From Zhouia amylolytica (GTDB lineage: Bacteria; Bacteroidota; Bacteroidia; Flavobacteriales; Flavobacteriaceae), in NCBI RefSeq assembly GCF_900116365.1, contig NZ_FPAG01000005.1:124001-188000 (forward strand): a stretch of DNA of 64,000 nucleotides, read 5' to 3'. Positions 51,194 through 61,387 of this stretch are shown piece by piece. The position numbers and the translations under genes were made by a program. The stretch's first letter is position 1; the number at the start of each line of letters is the position of its first letter. A model generated the notes under the pieces. The model saw only the letters and a list, made by a program, of their open reading frames with translations, was not told the DNA's origin and did not search any database.

Positions 51194-52669
51194 ATGAAAA
51201 TTCTAAAATTTATAATATCTGGTTGCCTGTTATTAATTGTTTTTTCGTGCAAGTCAAATTTGAATATATTGGAAGAACTTTCATTGATAGAAAATATTGC
51301 GAGCCCTAAAGAAGACTGGGAAGGTATTATGTTCAGCAGTTATGATCGTAACGGTGGAAATGATGATGGCTTTGCAGGAACCTTCTCTAAACTTAGACTA
51401 GAGAAAGGCAATAGCGTATTAGCAGAGTGTAATGGACCTGGATATATAAGTCGAATTTGGTTTACACATTCATCATTAGATGTTGATGGACTTTTAGCAA
51501 GAAAAAAGGAGCATATTAAAATATATCTTGATGATAAAGAAACTCCTTTAATTGATATTCCCTTGGAGAATTTATTTCAAGGAACAGAAGAAGGATTCCC
51601 TAATGGACTGGTGGGTAAAGGTCTTGGTGGATATTATTGTTATGTTCCAATCTCTTTCAATAATTATTGTCGTGTCGAAGTGGAAGGTGATGATGTGAAG
51701 TTTTACCAAGTAAATGTCCAAATGTATAAGGGAAATAAAAAAATAAAAACTTTAAGTCAAAAAAATCTTGTTGATACTAATAAACTATTGAAAGATTTTG
51801 GAGAAATGATACATGAACATATGGGGGGTAATAAAGAAGCCTTAAAGGAATTTATTATTAATGTGCCCGCCAATGAAGTAGGATCTTTGGAGATTGAAAA
51901 AGACTTAGGCATAATTAATGAATTAAATATTGAGGTTGCACCCAATAATTTAGAAAGCCTTTTAAAATGTCAGTTGAAAATATATTGGGATGATCATAAA
52001 AGTCCTTCGGTTGATGTCCCGTTAAAAATGTTTTTTACAATCCCGAATAAAGATAATCCATCATTGTCCTTATTTTCAGGATATAAGAATGGTAAATTGT
52101 ATAATACTTTACCAATGCCATTCAATAAAAAAGCAAGAATTGAAATTATTTCAAACGACCAAGAATTAATGTTAAAAGTTGGTTGCCTAATACGAGATCA
52201 AAATAAGGAGACCCCAAGAGTTCTTTCAACTTATTACAACGAGAACCTACCGACTAAAAATAAAGACAAACCACATTTGTTATTGGATACAAAAGGAGAA
52301 GGACATTATGTAGGAACATTTTTGATAACCGAAGGAAAAACCCATGGAAAACATCTTCCGGTTTGGCTTGAAGGTGATGAAGTTTTTGAGATTGATGGAG
52401 AAATTAAAATTCATGGTACTGGAACAGAAGACTATTTTAATTGCGGATGGTATGGTGTTGAAGGACGATTAAACAATTCTGAAAATTTTCCTTTACATGG
52501 ATTTCCTGAGTATAGGATGGACATAACTGGTAAAGCTTCAGCCTACAGATGGCACTTGTTGGATCCAATTCCTTTTAAAAGTTCTATTCATGCAACTATA
52601 GAACATGGGACAAATAACAGCATTGAGGCAGACTATAGGAGTGTTGCTTTTTATTACATCAATCAATAG
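51194..52669 (+). CDS. DUF2961 (GH172) enzyme, shorter form
   Basis: I start it at 51194, where MKILKFIISGCLLLIVFSC gives a lipoprotein signal. A frame from 51143 would put 17 extra residues before it. The 491-residue protein has the family opening SSYDRNGGNDDGFAG and the conserved GTGTEDYF near residue 408. DUF2961 is GH172, which includes alpha-D-arabinofuranosidases and difructose-anhydride-forming enzymes. It is the most divergent of the four here, with GTGTEDYFNCGW instead of GTGTEDYYGYAW and a compact two-jelly-roll layout. Confidence 0.88.
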   Translation: MKILKFIISGCLLLIVFSCKSNLNILEELSLIENIASPKEDWEGIMFSSYDRNGGNDDGFAGTFSKLRLEKGNSVLAECNGPGYISRIWFTHSSLDVDGLLARKKEHIKIYLDDKETPLIDIPLENLFQGTEEGFPNGLVGKGLGGYYCYVPISFNNYCRVEVEGDDVKFYQVNVQMYKGNKKIKTLSQKNLVDTNKLLKDFGEMIHEHMGGNKEALKEFIINVPANEVGSLEIEKDLGIINELNIEVAPNNLESLLKCQLKIYWDDHKSPSVDVPLKMFFTIPNKDNPSLSLFSGYKNGKLYNTLPMPFNKKARIEIISNDQELMLKVGCLIRDQNKETPRVLSTYYNENLPTKNKDKPHLLLDTKGEGHYVGTFLITEGKTHGKHLPVWLEGDEVFEIDGEIKIHGTGTEDYFNCGWYGVEGRLNNSENFPLHGFPEYRMDITGKASAYRWHLLDPIPFKSSIHATIEHGTNNSIEADYRSVAFYYINQ

Positions 52670-52697
52670 AATCATAAATTAGGTTGGAGTTTAAACC

Positions 52698-54731
52698 ATG
52701 AATAACTTGAATATAAAACTATTAAGAATTATCGTTTTAGCCTTATTGGTAGTAAGTGGTTGTCAAAATAAAAAAATCAACCAAGAGGTCATCGATATCT
52801 ATTCTTTACTAAATGAAATGATGGATAGAGATAGATTGGCAATATGGCCTGAATTACCATATAAAACACTTCAGGTTAGTAGTTATTCTCGTAAATCCAT
52901 TGCCAAAAATCAAGAAGGTTGGTATGATAATAATGATGCAAGTCAATTTGTTAGGATTGATACAATTCAAGGACGTCAAGAGTTTGTTTTGATGGATGAA
53001 GACGGACCAGGAGCTATTGTTCGATTTTGGAGTACTTGGCATGCTCAAAAATTTTCAATGGGAACACTTAGGTTTTATTTTGATCATTCTCAAGTTCCTC
53101 AAATTGAGGGAAGAATTGATCAAATTATTTCAGCTAACAAATATGTGGGAAAGGAGCTCTCTCAGCCAACTTCACCATTCCTTGAGAATGGTGGTTGGTT
53201 TTCAGGTCACAATTTGTATTTACCCTTACCCTATGCTAAACATTGTAAAGTGACTTACCAAAAGGCAGATGAAAAGGTAGATGATGTACTTTATTATCAA
53301 ATAAATTACCGTAAATATGATTCGAATATTTCGGTAAAGACATTTCAGAAGGGAGACTGGGAAAGTGATAAATTTCAAGAAAAAATATCTAAACTAAATG
53401 AAGTTATATATAAAACCCCTGTTAGTGAAAATAGTAGGCACATAAGCTCAAATGGAAGTATAGACCCTAATGGGGATTCGATTTCATTACATATTAATGG
53501 TAATAGGGTAATAAGGCAATTAACAATTAAGTTGAGTTCAGAAAACTTAGAGCAAGCACTACGATCAACGGTTGTAAAAATGACCTTTGATGGTAAACAA
53601 ACCGTTTGTGTACCTGTTGGAGATTTTTTTGGAACTGGTTACAAAATTTCTCCAACAAGAACTTGGTTAAATGTGGTAGAAGAGAATGGCTTATTGTCAA
53701 TCTTTTTTCCAATGCCTTTTAAGAAGCTTGGACAAGTATCTTTATATAATTACGGAAATCAGGTTGTTGATGTAGAAAAATTTGAGTTAATACACTCTCC
53801 TTGGAAATGGGATGATCAAAGTCTTTATTTTCATGCTAATTGGCGTAATTATTCTAATATTAAAACTTCAGAAAAAAGAGATATTAATTATGTCCATATT
53901 TCTGGTAAAGGTAAATATGTTGGGGATGTTTTAACCTTATTTAATAATAGTTATGAGTGGTGGGGTGAAGGAGATGAAAAAATTTATGTAGATGATGAAA
54001 CGTTTCCTTCCAATTTTGGGACTGGAACTGAGGATTATTATGGATATGCTTGGTGTAGTGTGGTTAACTTTTCTTCGTCATTTGTAGCTCAGCCTATAGG
54101 GAACGGAAATAGAAGTCCAGGATTAACGGTAAATAGCCGATGGCGTTCTCTAGATGTTATTCCTTTTAATAAATCATTAAAATTTGATATGGAATTATGG
54201 CATTGGGATAAGACGCAGATGGATTATTCACCAACAACATTTTGGTATGGCACAGAAAAGGCTACGGCAAATGAAATAGATGTTATTGAACAAGAAGTTA
54301 AAATACCTGTGAAATTATCGCAAAGGTTTGAAGGAGAAGGTATTAAGGTAGAGAGTATTTCGGGAGGAGAGATTATTGTTGAAGCATTTTTGTCCTATGA
54401 ATGGAGTGCTAGAAATCATATGTTATGGAGAAGTTTTAACAAGGGAGATAAACTGGATGTTCTAGTATATTCAGGTGAGGAAACACAGGGAGAATTAAAA
54501 GCAGTGTTTACAACAGGTCCTGAATACGCCAAGGTTGATGTAATTTTAAATGGACAAATGATATTTCAGGATCTTGATCTTAATGGTCAAAAGTTAGCAC
54601 CTAAAACCTTTATTATTCCTAAGTTGAAAATAAGAAAAGGGAACAACCGATTAAGGTTTGTAATAAAAGGAATGAATACAAATAATTTCAAAGCATCCAA
54701 GTTCGGGTGTGATTTCATCGAAATAAATTAA
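52698..54731 (+). CDS. DUF2961 (GH172) enzyme with C-terminal accessory domain
   Basis: This 677-residue lipoprotein has its signal end at LVVSGC. The catalytic region contains VSSYSRKS, a GDFFGTGYKISP loop, EWWGEGDEKIYVDDE and GTGTEDYYGYAW near residue 441. I believe the Glu of GTGTED is catalytic in GH172. From about residue 520 an extra strand-rich domain follows (VKIPVKLSQRFEGEG onward) that may bind carbohydrate. It starts 28 bases after the previous DUF2961 gene and precedes another by nine bases, so the run is one transcript. Confidence 0.9.
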   Translation: MNNLNIKLLRIIVLALLVVSGCQNKKINQEVIDIYSLLNEMMDRDRLAIWPELPYKTLQVSSYSRKSIAKNQEGWYDNNDASQFVRIDTIQGRQEFVLMDEDGPGAIVRFWSTWHAQKFSMGTLRFYFDHSQVPQIEGRIDQIISANKYVGKELSQPTSPFLENGGWFSGHNLYLPLPYAKHCKVTYQKADEKVDDVLYYQINYRKYDSNISVKTFQKGDWESDKFQEKISKLNEVIYKTPVSENSRHISSNGSIDPNGDSISLHINGNRVIRQLTIKLSSENLEQALRSTVVKMTFDGKQTVCVPVGDFFGTGYKISPTRTWLNVVEENGLLSIFFPMPFKKLGQVSLYNYGNQVVDVEKFELIHSPWKWDDQSLYFHANWRNYSNIKTSEKRDINYVHISGKGKYVGDVLTLFNNSYEWWGEGDEKIYVDDETFPSNFGTGTEDYYGYAWCSVVNFSSSFVAQPIGNGNRSPGLTVNSRWRSLDVIPFNKSLKFDMELWHWDKTQMDYSPTTFWYGTEKATANEIDVIEQEVKIPVKLSQRFEGEGIKVESISGGEIIVEAFLSYEWSARNHMLWRSFNKGDKLDVLVYSGEETQGELKAVFTTGPEYAKVDVILNGQMIFQDLDLNGQKLAPKTFIIPKLKIRKGNNRLRFVIKGMNTNNFKASKFGCDFIEIN

Positions 54732-54740
54732 TGGGTCAAA

Positions 54741-56459
54741 ATGAATAACTTAAAAGAAATTGTACTAATAATATGTTTTTTATGCCTTGTTTCGGGTATT
54801 CAAGCACAACAGGTCTATGATGTTACTTTAAAATCACTTTTAAAAGAAATGACCAGTAGGGAAAGTATAACTCGTTTTCCTGAGTATAAGTTTTTCACAA
54901 GACACGTAAGTAGTTATGATCGTTCAAGCACATCGCCCTTAAAAAAGAATTGGTTTCATAACTGGGATATGAATCAATGGGAAGGTGTGGAGGAAACTAA
55001 AAATGGTAAAGAGTATGTTTTAATGAATGTAGAGGCACCGGGAGCTATTACACATTTTTGGATGACAGGAGCAGGGAAGAACAGAGGTCAAGGTATTTTG
55101 CGAATTTATATTGATGGTAACAAAGAACCTGTAATTAGTCAGACCATACGTAGTTTTATAGGTGAAAATAAAGAGGTGGGTTATCCACTTAGCTGTTCAG
55201 TTTCTCCATTAACTGTACCTGATGAAAGAGGACATAACTTGTATATACCAATTCCATATGCAAGATCTTGTAAGGTAACCTATCAATCTGAATCGATTAT
55301 TGATGGTAACCCATGGGAGACAAAAAGTGAAATTTTATATTATAATATAGATTATAGGGAGTATGATCCTGAGACAAAAATTAAAAGCTTTACTAAAAAG
55401 TCAATTAAGTTAAACAGGGAGCTTATTCAAGCCACTAATCAAATGTTGTTGGAAGGAGGTTTTCGCCAAGAAAATAAGGTAAATGAATTAGATAAATTTA
55501 AGGTTACTCTTGTTCCGGGACAAGAATTAATTGTTTCTAATAAAAATATAGGTTCCGCTATTCATGAAATCAACATGCGCGTTTTAGAGAATAACCCAAC
55601 ACAATCATTACGGTCTCTCATTATAAAATGTACTTTCGATAATAAACAAACTATTTGGGTGCCCATTGGAGATTTTTTCGGAGCTGGTTATCGGATAGAT
55701 GGACATGAAACACGTTATAATAAGGTTAATTCTAATGGAACACTCACTTCAAAATGGTTAATGCCATTTAACAGATCATGTAAAATAGCATTAGAAAATG
55801 TCGGTGAAAAGACCTTGGAGGTTGAAGGTTCTGTTCACTATAGTCCTTATGCATGGGATGAACAATCTATGTATTTTCATGCTTCTTGGCATCAATATAC
55901 CAACCTAGAAACAGGAGCTCCTAAAAATATGTTAGGAGGAGATGGAATTAGAGATTTAAATTTTGTAACCTTAAAGGGGAAAGGTGTATATGTAGGGGAT
56001 GTTTTGACCCTTTTCAATGCCAATTTACCACCGGGTAAAGAAAAATGGACTAAAGAGGATGGAACTTTTACTTATTGTTGGTGGGGTGAAGGAGATGAAA
56101 AGATTTATATAGACGGGGAGGTGTTTCCATCGCACTTTGGTACCGGAACAGAAGACTATTATAATTACGCTTGGTGCAAGCCAGAAAAATTTTCACACCC
56201 ATTTATAGCCCAGCCTTCAGGTGAAGGAAACTTAACACCTGGTTATACAGTTAATATGCGAGTTAGAGCTTTAGATATATTGCCTTTCAATGAAAGCTTA
56301 AAGTTTGATATGGAGCTTTGGCATTGGAATAAAGCTATAATGAATTATGCTCCCACAACTTTTTATTATATGAGGCCTGGAGGTAAATCTAATATTGAAC
56401 CAGATTACATTGGTGTAAAAGAACCTGTCCTGTTGGATTTTGAAAAGATTAAATATTGA
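54741..56459 (+). CDS. DUF2961 (GH172) enzyme with cleaved signal peptide
   Basis: This 572-residue protein has a type I signal (IVLIICFLCLVSGIQAQ) rather than a lipobox, so it is probably soluble in the periplasm. It shares LLKEMTSRESITRFPEYKF with the proteins at 52698 and 59023. It has GDFFGAGYRIDG, WWGEGDEKIYIDGE and GTGTEDYYNYAW near residue 467. No accessory domain follows the catalytic core. By family knowledge it releases D-arabinofuranose or fructofuranose-type residues, but the real substrate is not proven. Confidence 0.9.
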   Translation: MNNLKEIVLIICFLCLVSGIQAQQVYDVTLKSLLKEMTSRESITRFPEYKFFTRHVSSYDRSSTSPLKKNWFHNWDMNQWEGVEETKNGKEYVLMNVEAPGAITHFWMTGAGKNRGQGILRIYIDGNKEPVISQTIRSFIGENKEVGYPLSCSVSPLTVPDERGHNLYIPIPYARSCKVTYQSESIIDGNPWETKSEILYYNIDYREYDPETKIKSFTKKSIKLNRELIQATNQMLLEGGFRQENKVNELDKFKVTLVPGQELIVSNKNIGSAIHEINMRVLENNPTQSLRSLIIKCTFDNKQTIWVPIGDFFGAGYRIDGHETRYNKVNSNGTLTSKWLMPFNRSCKIALENVGEKTLEVEGSVHYSPYAWDEQSMYFHASWHQYTNLETGAPKNMLGGDGIRDLNFVTLKGKGVYVGDVLTLFNANLPPGKEKWTKEDGTFTYCWWGEGDEKIYIDGEVFPSHFGTGTEDYYNYAWCKPEKFSHPFIAQPSGEGNLTPGYTVNMRVRALDILPFNESLKFDMELWHWNKAIMNYAPTTFYYMRPGGKSNIEPDYIGVKEPVLLDFEKIKY

Positions 56460-56497
56460 TAATTGAGTTGAAGAATTTAATGAGTAAATCTTGTGAA

Positions 56498-58564
56498 ATG
56501 AAAAATAGTAAATTATTAGTCTTATCTGTTTGTTCAATATTTCTATTCTCATGTTCAATGGAGAATAAGGACTCCAAAAAGTTGTTCAACCAATTCATAA
56601 AAGAAATAGAGATTGGTCAACTAGGTTCTGCGCATGTAAAGCATAATATAAAAAAAATATCAGAAGGCCTTTTTAAAGTAAATGTTGGAGTTGAATTGTC
56701 AGAGGATATTGAACAAAAGGGATGGGCTGTTAAGGTTCACCCAAACTTTAAAGGGACATTTCATTGGGCTCCACATTTGACACCAACAGAGCAACATATA
56801 ATATCGGATCATGTATTTAGGGCACCCGCTTTGATCCATTCTTCTTCTGAAAAATTAATTACCATAATACCAGACTTAAATGTTAGGGCTGAAAGTGATT
56901 ATCGGTGGTATATGGATTTGGATGCTGAACAAAATTGTTTGATTATAGGAATCAGTGACTATTTTGTAGATGATCATGTTTTGTTTAAAAAAAGTGATCT
57001 TACAACATTCAGGGAAGGTAAAATGGAACTATCGTTTTATATTATGCTTGATAAGGATAAAGATGCAGTTGAAAACCCCTGGAGGAGACCATTGGCCTTT
57101 ATGTGGAAAAAATATGGTGAAATTTTGGCAGATAAAGGAGAACCTCTTAATGCGCCAATTAAGCCATACATCGATCATACTTATAACTGGGCTTTCAATA
57201 CATGGAAAGATGCAGTTTGGCAGGAGTTTAAATTGAATGGTAAAAAGGTTGGTGCACCAGCCTTTATCGTCAATATAACGCAAAGTCCTAACTATCCTGA
57301 TCTGGTGGACGAAAGGGAAATGAGATCTATTTGGAATCAGGGTTGGTTTAATTCTTTGCGCTCAGCTCAAGGATTATTTAGATATGGAAGGAAAATACAA
57401 AATGAAGATCTCATAGAAAAAGCTAAAATGACTAAAGAATTGGCTCTTTCTTTTCCTCAAAATGAAGGTTTCTTCCCAGCAGTTATAGCTACGGAAATGG
57501 AACAAGTAGAAATAGCGGGAAGAAAGTATAATCGTTCAAAAGGATGGGATACATATTATTTTGGAAACTCAAATCGAAACCCTTATTCCGATGAATTGAA
57601 GGATTCTCCTTTACATATTCTTGATATGAGTTGTACATCAACTTTTATGTTGAGTTGGTATGAGGAGCTGGAGAGGGATGAAAGGTTATTGCACTACGCG
57701 ATAAATTATGCGGATAACTTATTAAAACTTCAAGATACTCAAGGTTTTTTTCCAGGATGGCTTGATAATAAAACCTTAAAGCCCTTACCAATATTGGCAA
57801 AATCACCAGAAACTGCCAAGTCAATTACCTTCTTACTAAAATTATTCAATTTAACGGGTGAAAACAGGTATAAGAATGCAGCCTTAAATGCAATGAAGGC
57901 ATTAAATGATAAAATTATACCTGAAGGGAGATGGGAAGATTTTGAGACTTACTGGTCCTGTAGTCGATGGGGCAGCAAAGAATATGTTGGAAAGAAAATT
58001 AAGAGAAACAATATGTTTAAGCAAAATAGCTTATCGATATATTGGACAGCCGAAGCATTATTAAGCTGTTACGAGATTACCAAGGAAGAAAAATACTTGT
58101 TGCTTGGACAACGAACATTGGATGAATTGTTAATGAATCAAGCAGTTTGGCAACCCCCATATATGTACGTGAATGTTTTTGGTGGATTTGGTGTAATGAA
58201 TGCTGATGGCGAATGGAATGATTCCCGACAGGCTCTATTTTCAGAATTAATTATTAAGTATGGTAAAATACTTAACAATGAGGAGTATATTCAAAGGGGG
58301 ATTGCTTCATTAAAGGCTTCATTTAGTATGATGTATTGCGCTGAGAATCTTAAAGCTAAAAAGCAATGGGAAGCAGTTTACCCATATTTTGATGAAAAAG
58401 ATTACGGGTTTATGATGGAGAATTATGGGCATGGAGGCTATGCAAATAAAGTAGGTGGAGGTATAGGAAGTTTTACCATTTATGACTGGGGAAATGGAGC
58501 AGCATCCGAGGCTTATAACAGAATTGTAGATCACGATGGGGAAGAATTTTTTAATGTTAAATGA
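56498..58564 (+). CDS. Unknown lipoprotein with (alpha/alpha)-barrel-like repeats
   Basis: I start it at 56498 (MKNSKLLVLSVCSIFLFSC), giving 688 residues with a lipoprotein signal. A frame from 56456 overlaps the previous gene by four bases but hides the signal. The N-terminal ~220 residues are strand-rich. The rest is a series of helix pairs such as LLHYAINYADNLLKLQDTQG and ITFLLKLFNLTGENRYKNAA, as in (alpha/alpha)6 glycosidases and lyases. Charged and aromatic motifs (WNQGWFNSLR, WSCSRWGSKEY, ENYGHGGYANK) could form an active site. I do not recognise the family. Confidence 0.75.
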   Translation: MKNSKLLVLSVCSIFLFSCSMENKDSKKLFNQFIKEIEIGQLGSAHVKHNIKKISEGLFKVNVGVELSEDIEQKGWAVKVHPNFKGTFHWAPHLTPTEQHIISDHVFRAPALIHSSSEKLITIIPDLNVRAESDYRWYMDLDAEQNCLIIGISDYFVDDHVLFKKSDLTTFREGKMELSFYIMLDKDKDAVENPWRRPLAFMWKKYGEILADKGEPLNAPIKPYIDHTYNWAFNTWKDAVWQEFKLNGKKVGAPAFIVNITQSPNYPDLVDEREMRSIWNQGWFNSLRSAQGLFRYGRKIQNEDLIEKAKMTKELALSFPQNEGFFPAVIATEMEQVEIAGRKYNRSKGWDTYYFGNSNRNPYSDELKDSPLHILDMSCTSTFMLSWYEELERDERLLHYAINYADNLLKLQDTQGFFPGWLDNKTLKPLPILAKSPETAKSITFLLKLFNLTGENRYKNAALNAMKALNDKIIPEGRWEDFETYWSCSRWGSKEYVGKKIKRNNMFKQNSLSIYWTAEALLSCYEITKEEKYLLLGQRTLDELLMNQAVWQPPYMYVNVFGGFGVMNADGEWNDSRQALFSELIIKYGKILNNEEYIQRGIASLKASFSMMYCAENLKAKKQWEAVYPYFDEKDYGFMMENYGHGGYANKVGGGIGSFTIYDWGNGAASEAYNRIVDHDGEEFFNVK

Positions 58565-59022
58565 GAAGGAAGAAGCTTCCCTTTTGTTTTGGGATGTTTA
58601 AGCATAGAATAACCCAAAACATTCAAGTCGTTTGAATAGCGGCTGATTTGATGGGGTAAAAATAAAATGAATTTGATCCGTTTAAATGGCTCAAAAGGAA
58701 TAGGAAGTTTATAAAAACCATGTTTAAATGCACATCTTTAGGTTTTTGAAAATTGGCATTTAGTATAAAAATAGCCATCAATCAGATATAAGATCATTAT
58801 GAAAGTATTTAAGAATATAGGTTAATAATAAATGATCTTGTCCTTGAAATTGTTAAATAAATCTGATTGTAATAACATTAGTGTAATTTGAATCTTGGTG
58901 ATTAGCGCTTTAATCACTTAGTTACTTTGGTTTAATTTTAGTTCGAGTGTAGTATTAGCCTTAAAAAAGGATTATTTCTGTTTTAGTTAAATGTATAATT
59001 AATAATAAATTAATAATAAATT
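58565..59022. other. 458-base gap before the fourth DUF2961 gene
   Basis: No gene is seen. A small hairpin GGAAG/CTTCC (58568-58580), followed by a T-rich run, probably ends the upstream transcript. An imperfect palindrome TGATTAGCGCTTTAATCA (58899-58916) lies about 106 bases before the next gene. It differs from the LacI-type operator, so I do not count it in that regulon. The gap should contain the promoter of the gene at 59023. Confidence 0.5.
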
Positions 59023-61122
59023 ATGTTGTTTAAAGCTAAATATCTTTTAGTTATTGTAGTTGTTGTGAGTCAAGTGATCTCAAGCTGCTCTAAAAAAACT
59101 CCCGCGGTAAATTTAAATTCTTTATTAGAAGAAATGACCGATAAAGCAGCAATAACTCGTTTTCCTGATCCTTATTATATAACCAAACAATTTAGCAGTT
59201 ATGATAGAAGGAGTGACTTGAATTCTAAAAATGACTATGAGTGGTTTGCTAATGATGATTCGTCTAATTTTATCCGTACGGATACTGTAGGTAGTAGAAT
59301 TGAGCATGTGATGTTTGATGCCAAAGGACCCGGAGCGGTTGTTCGATTATGGATGACAGCAGGTGGGGCAAATCCTGGAGAAGGAATTTTAAGAATGTAT
59401 ATTGATGGGGATTCTGTGCCGTTAGTGGAGGGTAAGCCATTTGAAATGATAAATGAATACAGTTTAGCTGAATACCCTCTAAGTGCTTCGTTATCTATAA
59501 ATGCTCCTGCCAACCGAAGGGGGTATAATTTGTATTTACCCTTTCCATATAAAACTTCTTGTAAAATAACTTATGAAAGTCAAGGCATTAAAAATGTAGA
59601 TCCAAATAAATCAGAAATGTTCTATTACAATATAAACTATCGCACCTATATGGACGAGGTAGTGGTTGAGAGTGTTTCTAATAAAATACTTGATTCTTTA
59701 AAGGGAATAATTTCAGATTCCAATGAGAGATTAAATTTGAATAATAACCATAATGAAATTAAGGATGTCAAAAGTTATAATATTCAACTTAATCAAGGTG
59801 AAAGTAAGATTGAAGAAGTTGATGGTACAGGACAAGCTATTTCAAAGATTAAAATTAAATTAAAAGCTGATGATGTTCAACAGGCTCTTCGATCAACGGT
59901 ATTGAAGATTGAATTTGACGGTGAAAAGACCGTATATACTCCAATTGGTGACTTTTTTGGAACCGGATATGAATTAAATTCTTTCAAAACCTGGTATACA
60001 GAAGTTTCAAATGATAGTACAATGTCAATAAGTTATTTAATGCCCTTCAAACAGCATATGAAGATCTTCTTTGAAAACCAAGGCAAACAGTTTGTTACAT
60101 TGAATGCTGAGGTTGCATTATCTTCTTATAATTGGGATGACAATAGTATGTATTTTGGAGCCTCATGGCATCAATATAGTAGTTTGTCAACTGGAGAAAA
60201 CAAAGAGCGTAATGGAAAAGGAGGTAATTTAGACGTGAACTTTGTTAGCCTGAAAGGTAAAGGAGTCTTTGTTGGCGATGCATTATCTATATACAATTCT
60301 GCACTTCCAGGTCATTGGAAAGCTTGGTGGGGAGAGGGTGATGAAAAGATTTATATAGATGGAGAGTCGTTTCCATCTCATTTTGGAACAGGAACAGAGG
60401 ACTATTATGGGTATGCATGGTGTAGACCGGAAACATATAGTCATCCATTTATTGCACAACCCATTGGAAAGGCCAATATGAATACTGGGTTAACTATTAA
60501 TAGTAGATACAGGTCTTTAGATGCTATTCCTTTTAAGGAGTCCCTCCATTTTGACATGGAGCTTTGGCATTGGGTAAAGACAAAAGTTGATTATGCTCCT
60601 GTTACTTATTATTATATGTTCCCAGGAGGGAAGAGTAATTTCGCTGATCAATTACAAGGAATTGACGAAAAGGTTGCCAGAAAAAGAAAGGATGTTATAG
60701 TAGCAACTCCAGATCAGCATGGAGTATTGGAAGGAGAAGATTTAATTTTGGATGAATTACAAGAAGATCAAGTAATTGGAGAATATGGCGATGAACTATC
60801 TGGTGGGCTTCAACTTCTTTGGACTAAAGCGGATAAAGGAAAGGTTTTGAGAACGGGATTTGTAATGGAAAAGCAAGGGGATTATAACATCAAAATAGCT
60901 TTGGGATACCTAAGAGATGATTGTCAAATAAATCTTTCCGTGAATGATATTGAGGTTTTGAATAATGTCAAAATTAAAAATGATAGCGAAGTAAAGCTTC
61001 TAGAGCTTAATGGTATTGCATTAAAAAAAGGAAATAATAGTCTAAAAATTGAAGTGGTTAATAATACAAATACTCGATTTGGAATTGATTTTTTAGAGTT
61101 TCAGGAAATTATCATTGAGTGA
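59023..61122 (+). CDS. DUF2961 (GH172) enzyme with C-terminal carbohydrate-binding-like domain
   Basis: This 699-residue lipoprotein has its signal end at VISSC. The GH172 core has LLEEMTDKAAITRFPDPYY, GDFFGTGYELNS, WWGEGDEKIYIDGE and GTGTEDYYGYAW near residue 456. From about residue 570 an added domain (EGEDLILDELQEDQ onward, ending FGIDFLEFQE) looks like a jelly-roll carbohydrate-binding module. It is close in plan to the protein at 52698 and may be its duplicate. It is set apart from the other three by a gap, so it may be expressed separately. Confidence 0.9.
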   Translation: MLFKAKYLLVIVVVVSQVISSCSKKTPAVNLNSLLEEMTDKAAITRFPDPYYITKQFSSYDRRSDLNSKNDYEWFANDDSSNFIRTDTVGSRIEHVMFDAKGPGAVVRLWMTAGGANPGEGILRMYIDGDSVPLVEGKPFEMINEYSLAEYPLSASLSINAPANRRGYNLYLPFPYKTSCKITYESQGIKNVDPNKSEMFYYNINYRTYMDEVVVESVSNKILDSLKGIISDSNERLNLNNNHNEIKDVKSYNIQLNQGESKIEEVDGTGQAISKIKIKLKADDVQQALRSTVLKIEFDGEKTVYTPIGDFFGTGYELNSFKTWYTEVSNDSTMSISYLMPFKQHMKIFFENQGKQFVTLNAEVALSSYNWDDNSMYFGASWHQYSSLSTGENKERNGKGGNLDVNFVSLKGKGVFVGDALSIYNSALPGHWKAWWGEGDEKIYIDGESFPSHFGTGTEDYYGYAWCRPETYSHPFIAQPIGKANMNTGLTINSRYRSLDAIPFKESLHFDMELWHWVKTKVDYAPVTYYYMFPGGKSNFADQLQGIDEKVARKRKDVIVATPDQHGVLEGEDLILDELQEDQVIGEYGDELSGGLQLLWTKADKGKVLRTGFVMEKQGDYNIKIALGYLRDDCQINLSVNDIEVLNNVKIKNDSEVKLLELNGIALKKGNNSLKIEVVNNTNTRFGIDFLEFQEIIIE

Positions 61123-61300
61123 AGCATGCAAACTTAATGGTGTAATGATAAAAAGCATTTCTTTTTATGCAATGAGATGATGGATTACCTGTTAAATGAC
61201 TAAAAATTCAAGCAATGTGTCTTTCCGTATTTAATATTTAAACTAACATATGTTAAATAAATTAAAGAAATAGGAAAAAACATTTTTTTTGTCTTTTTTA

Positions 61301-61316
61301 GCTAATTCGATTTAGC
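61301..61316. promoter_or_regulatory. LacI-type operator upstream of the GH29 genes
   Basis: GCTAATTCGATTTAGC matches the shared palindrome at 15 of 16 positions, 71 bases before the start at 61388. It places the GH29 pair under the same control as fucI, the kdaD-like gene and susC. The rest of the 61123-61387 gap shows nothing recognisable. Confidence 0.8.
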
Positions 61317-61387
61317 AACAAGATTTTATACTAAAATTGAGGCTGTCTAATGAAGTATATTACTATAATATCAATTGAAATAAGATT

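Noticed and set aside
58899-58916. Palindrome TGATTAGCGCTTTAATCA as a sixth LacI-type operator
   Set aside because: It shares neither the GCTAAAT arm nor the central CG, so it is not the same motif.
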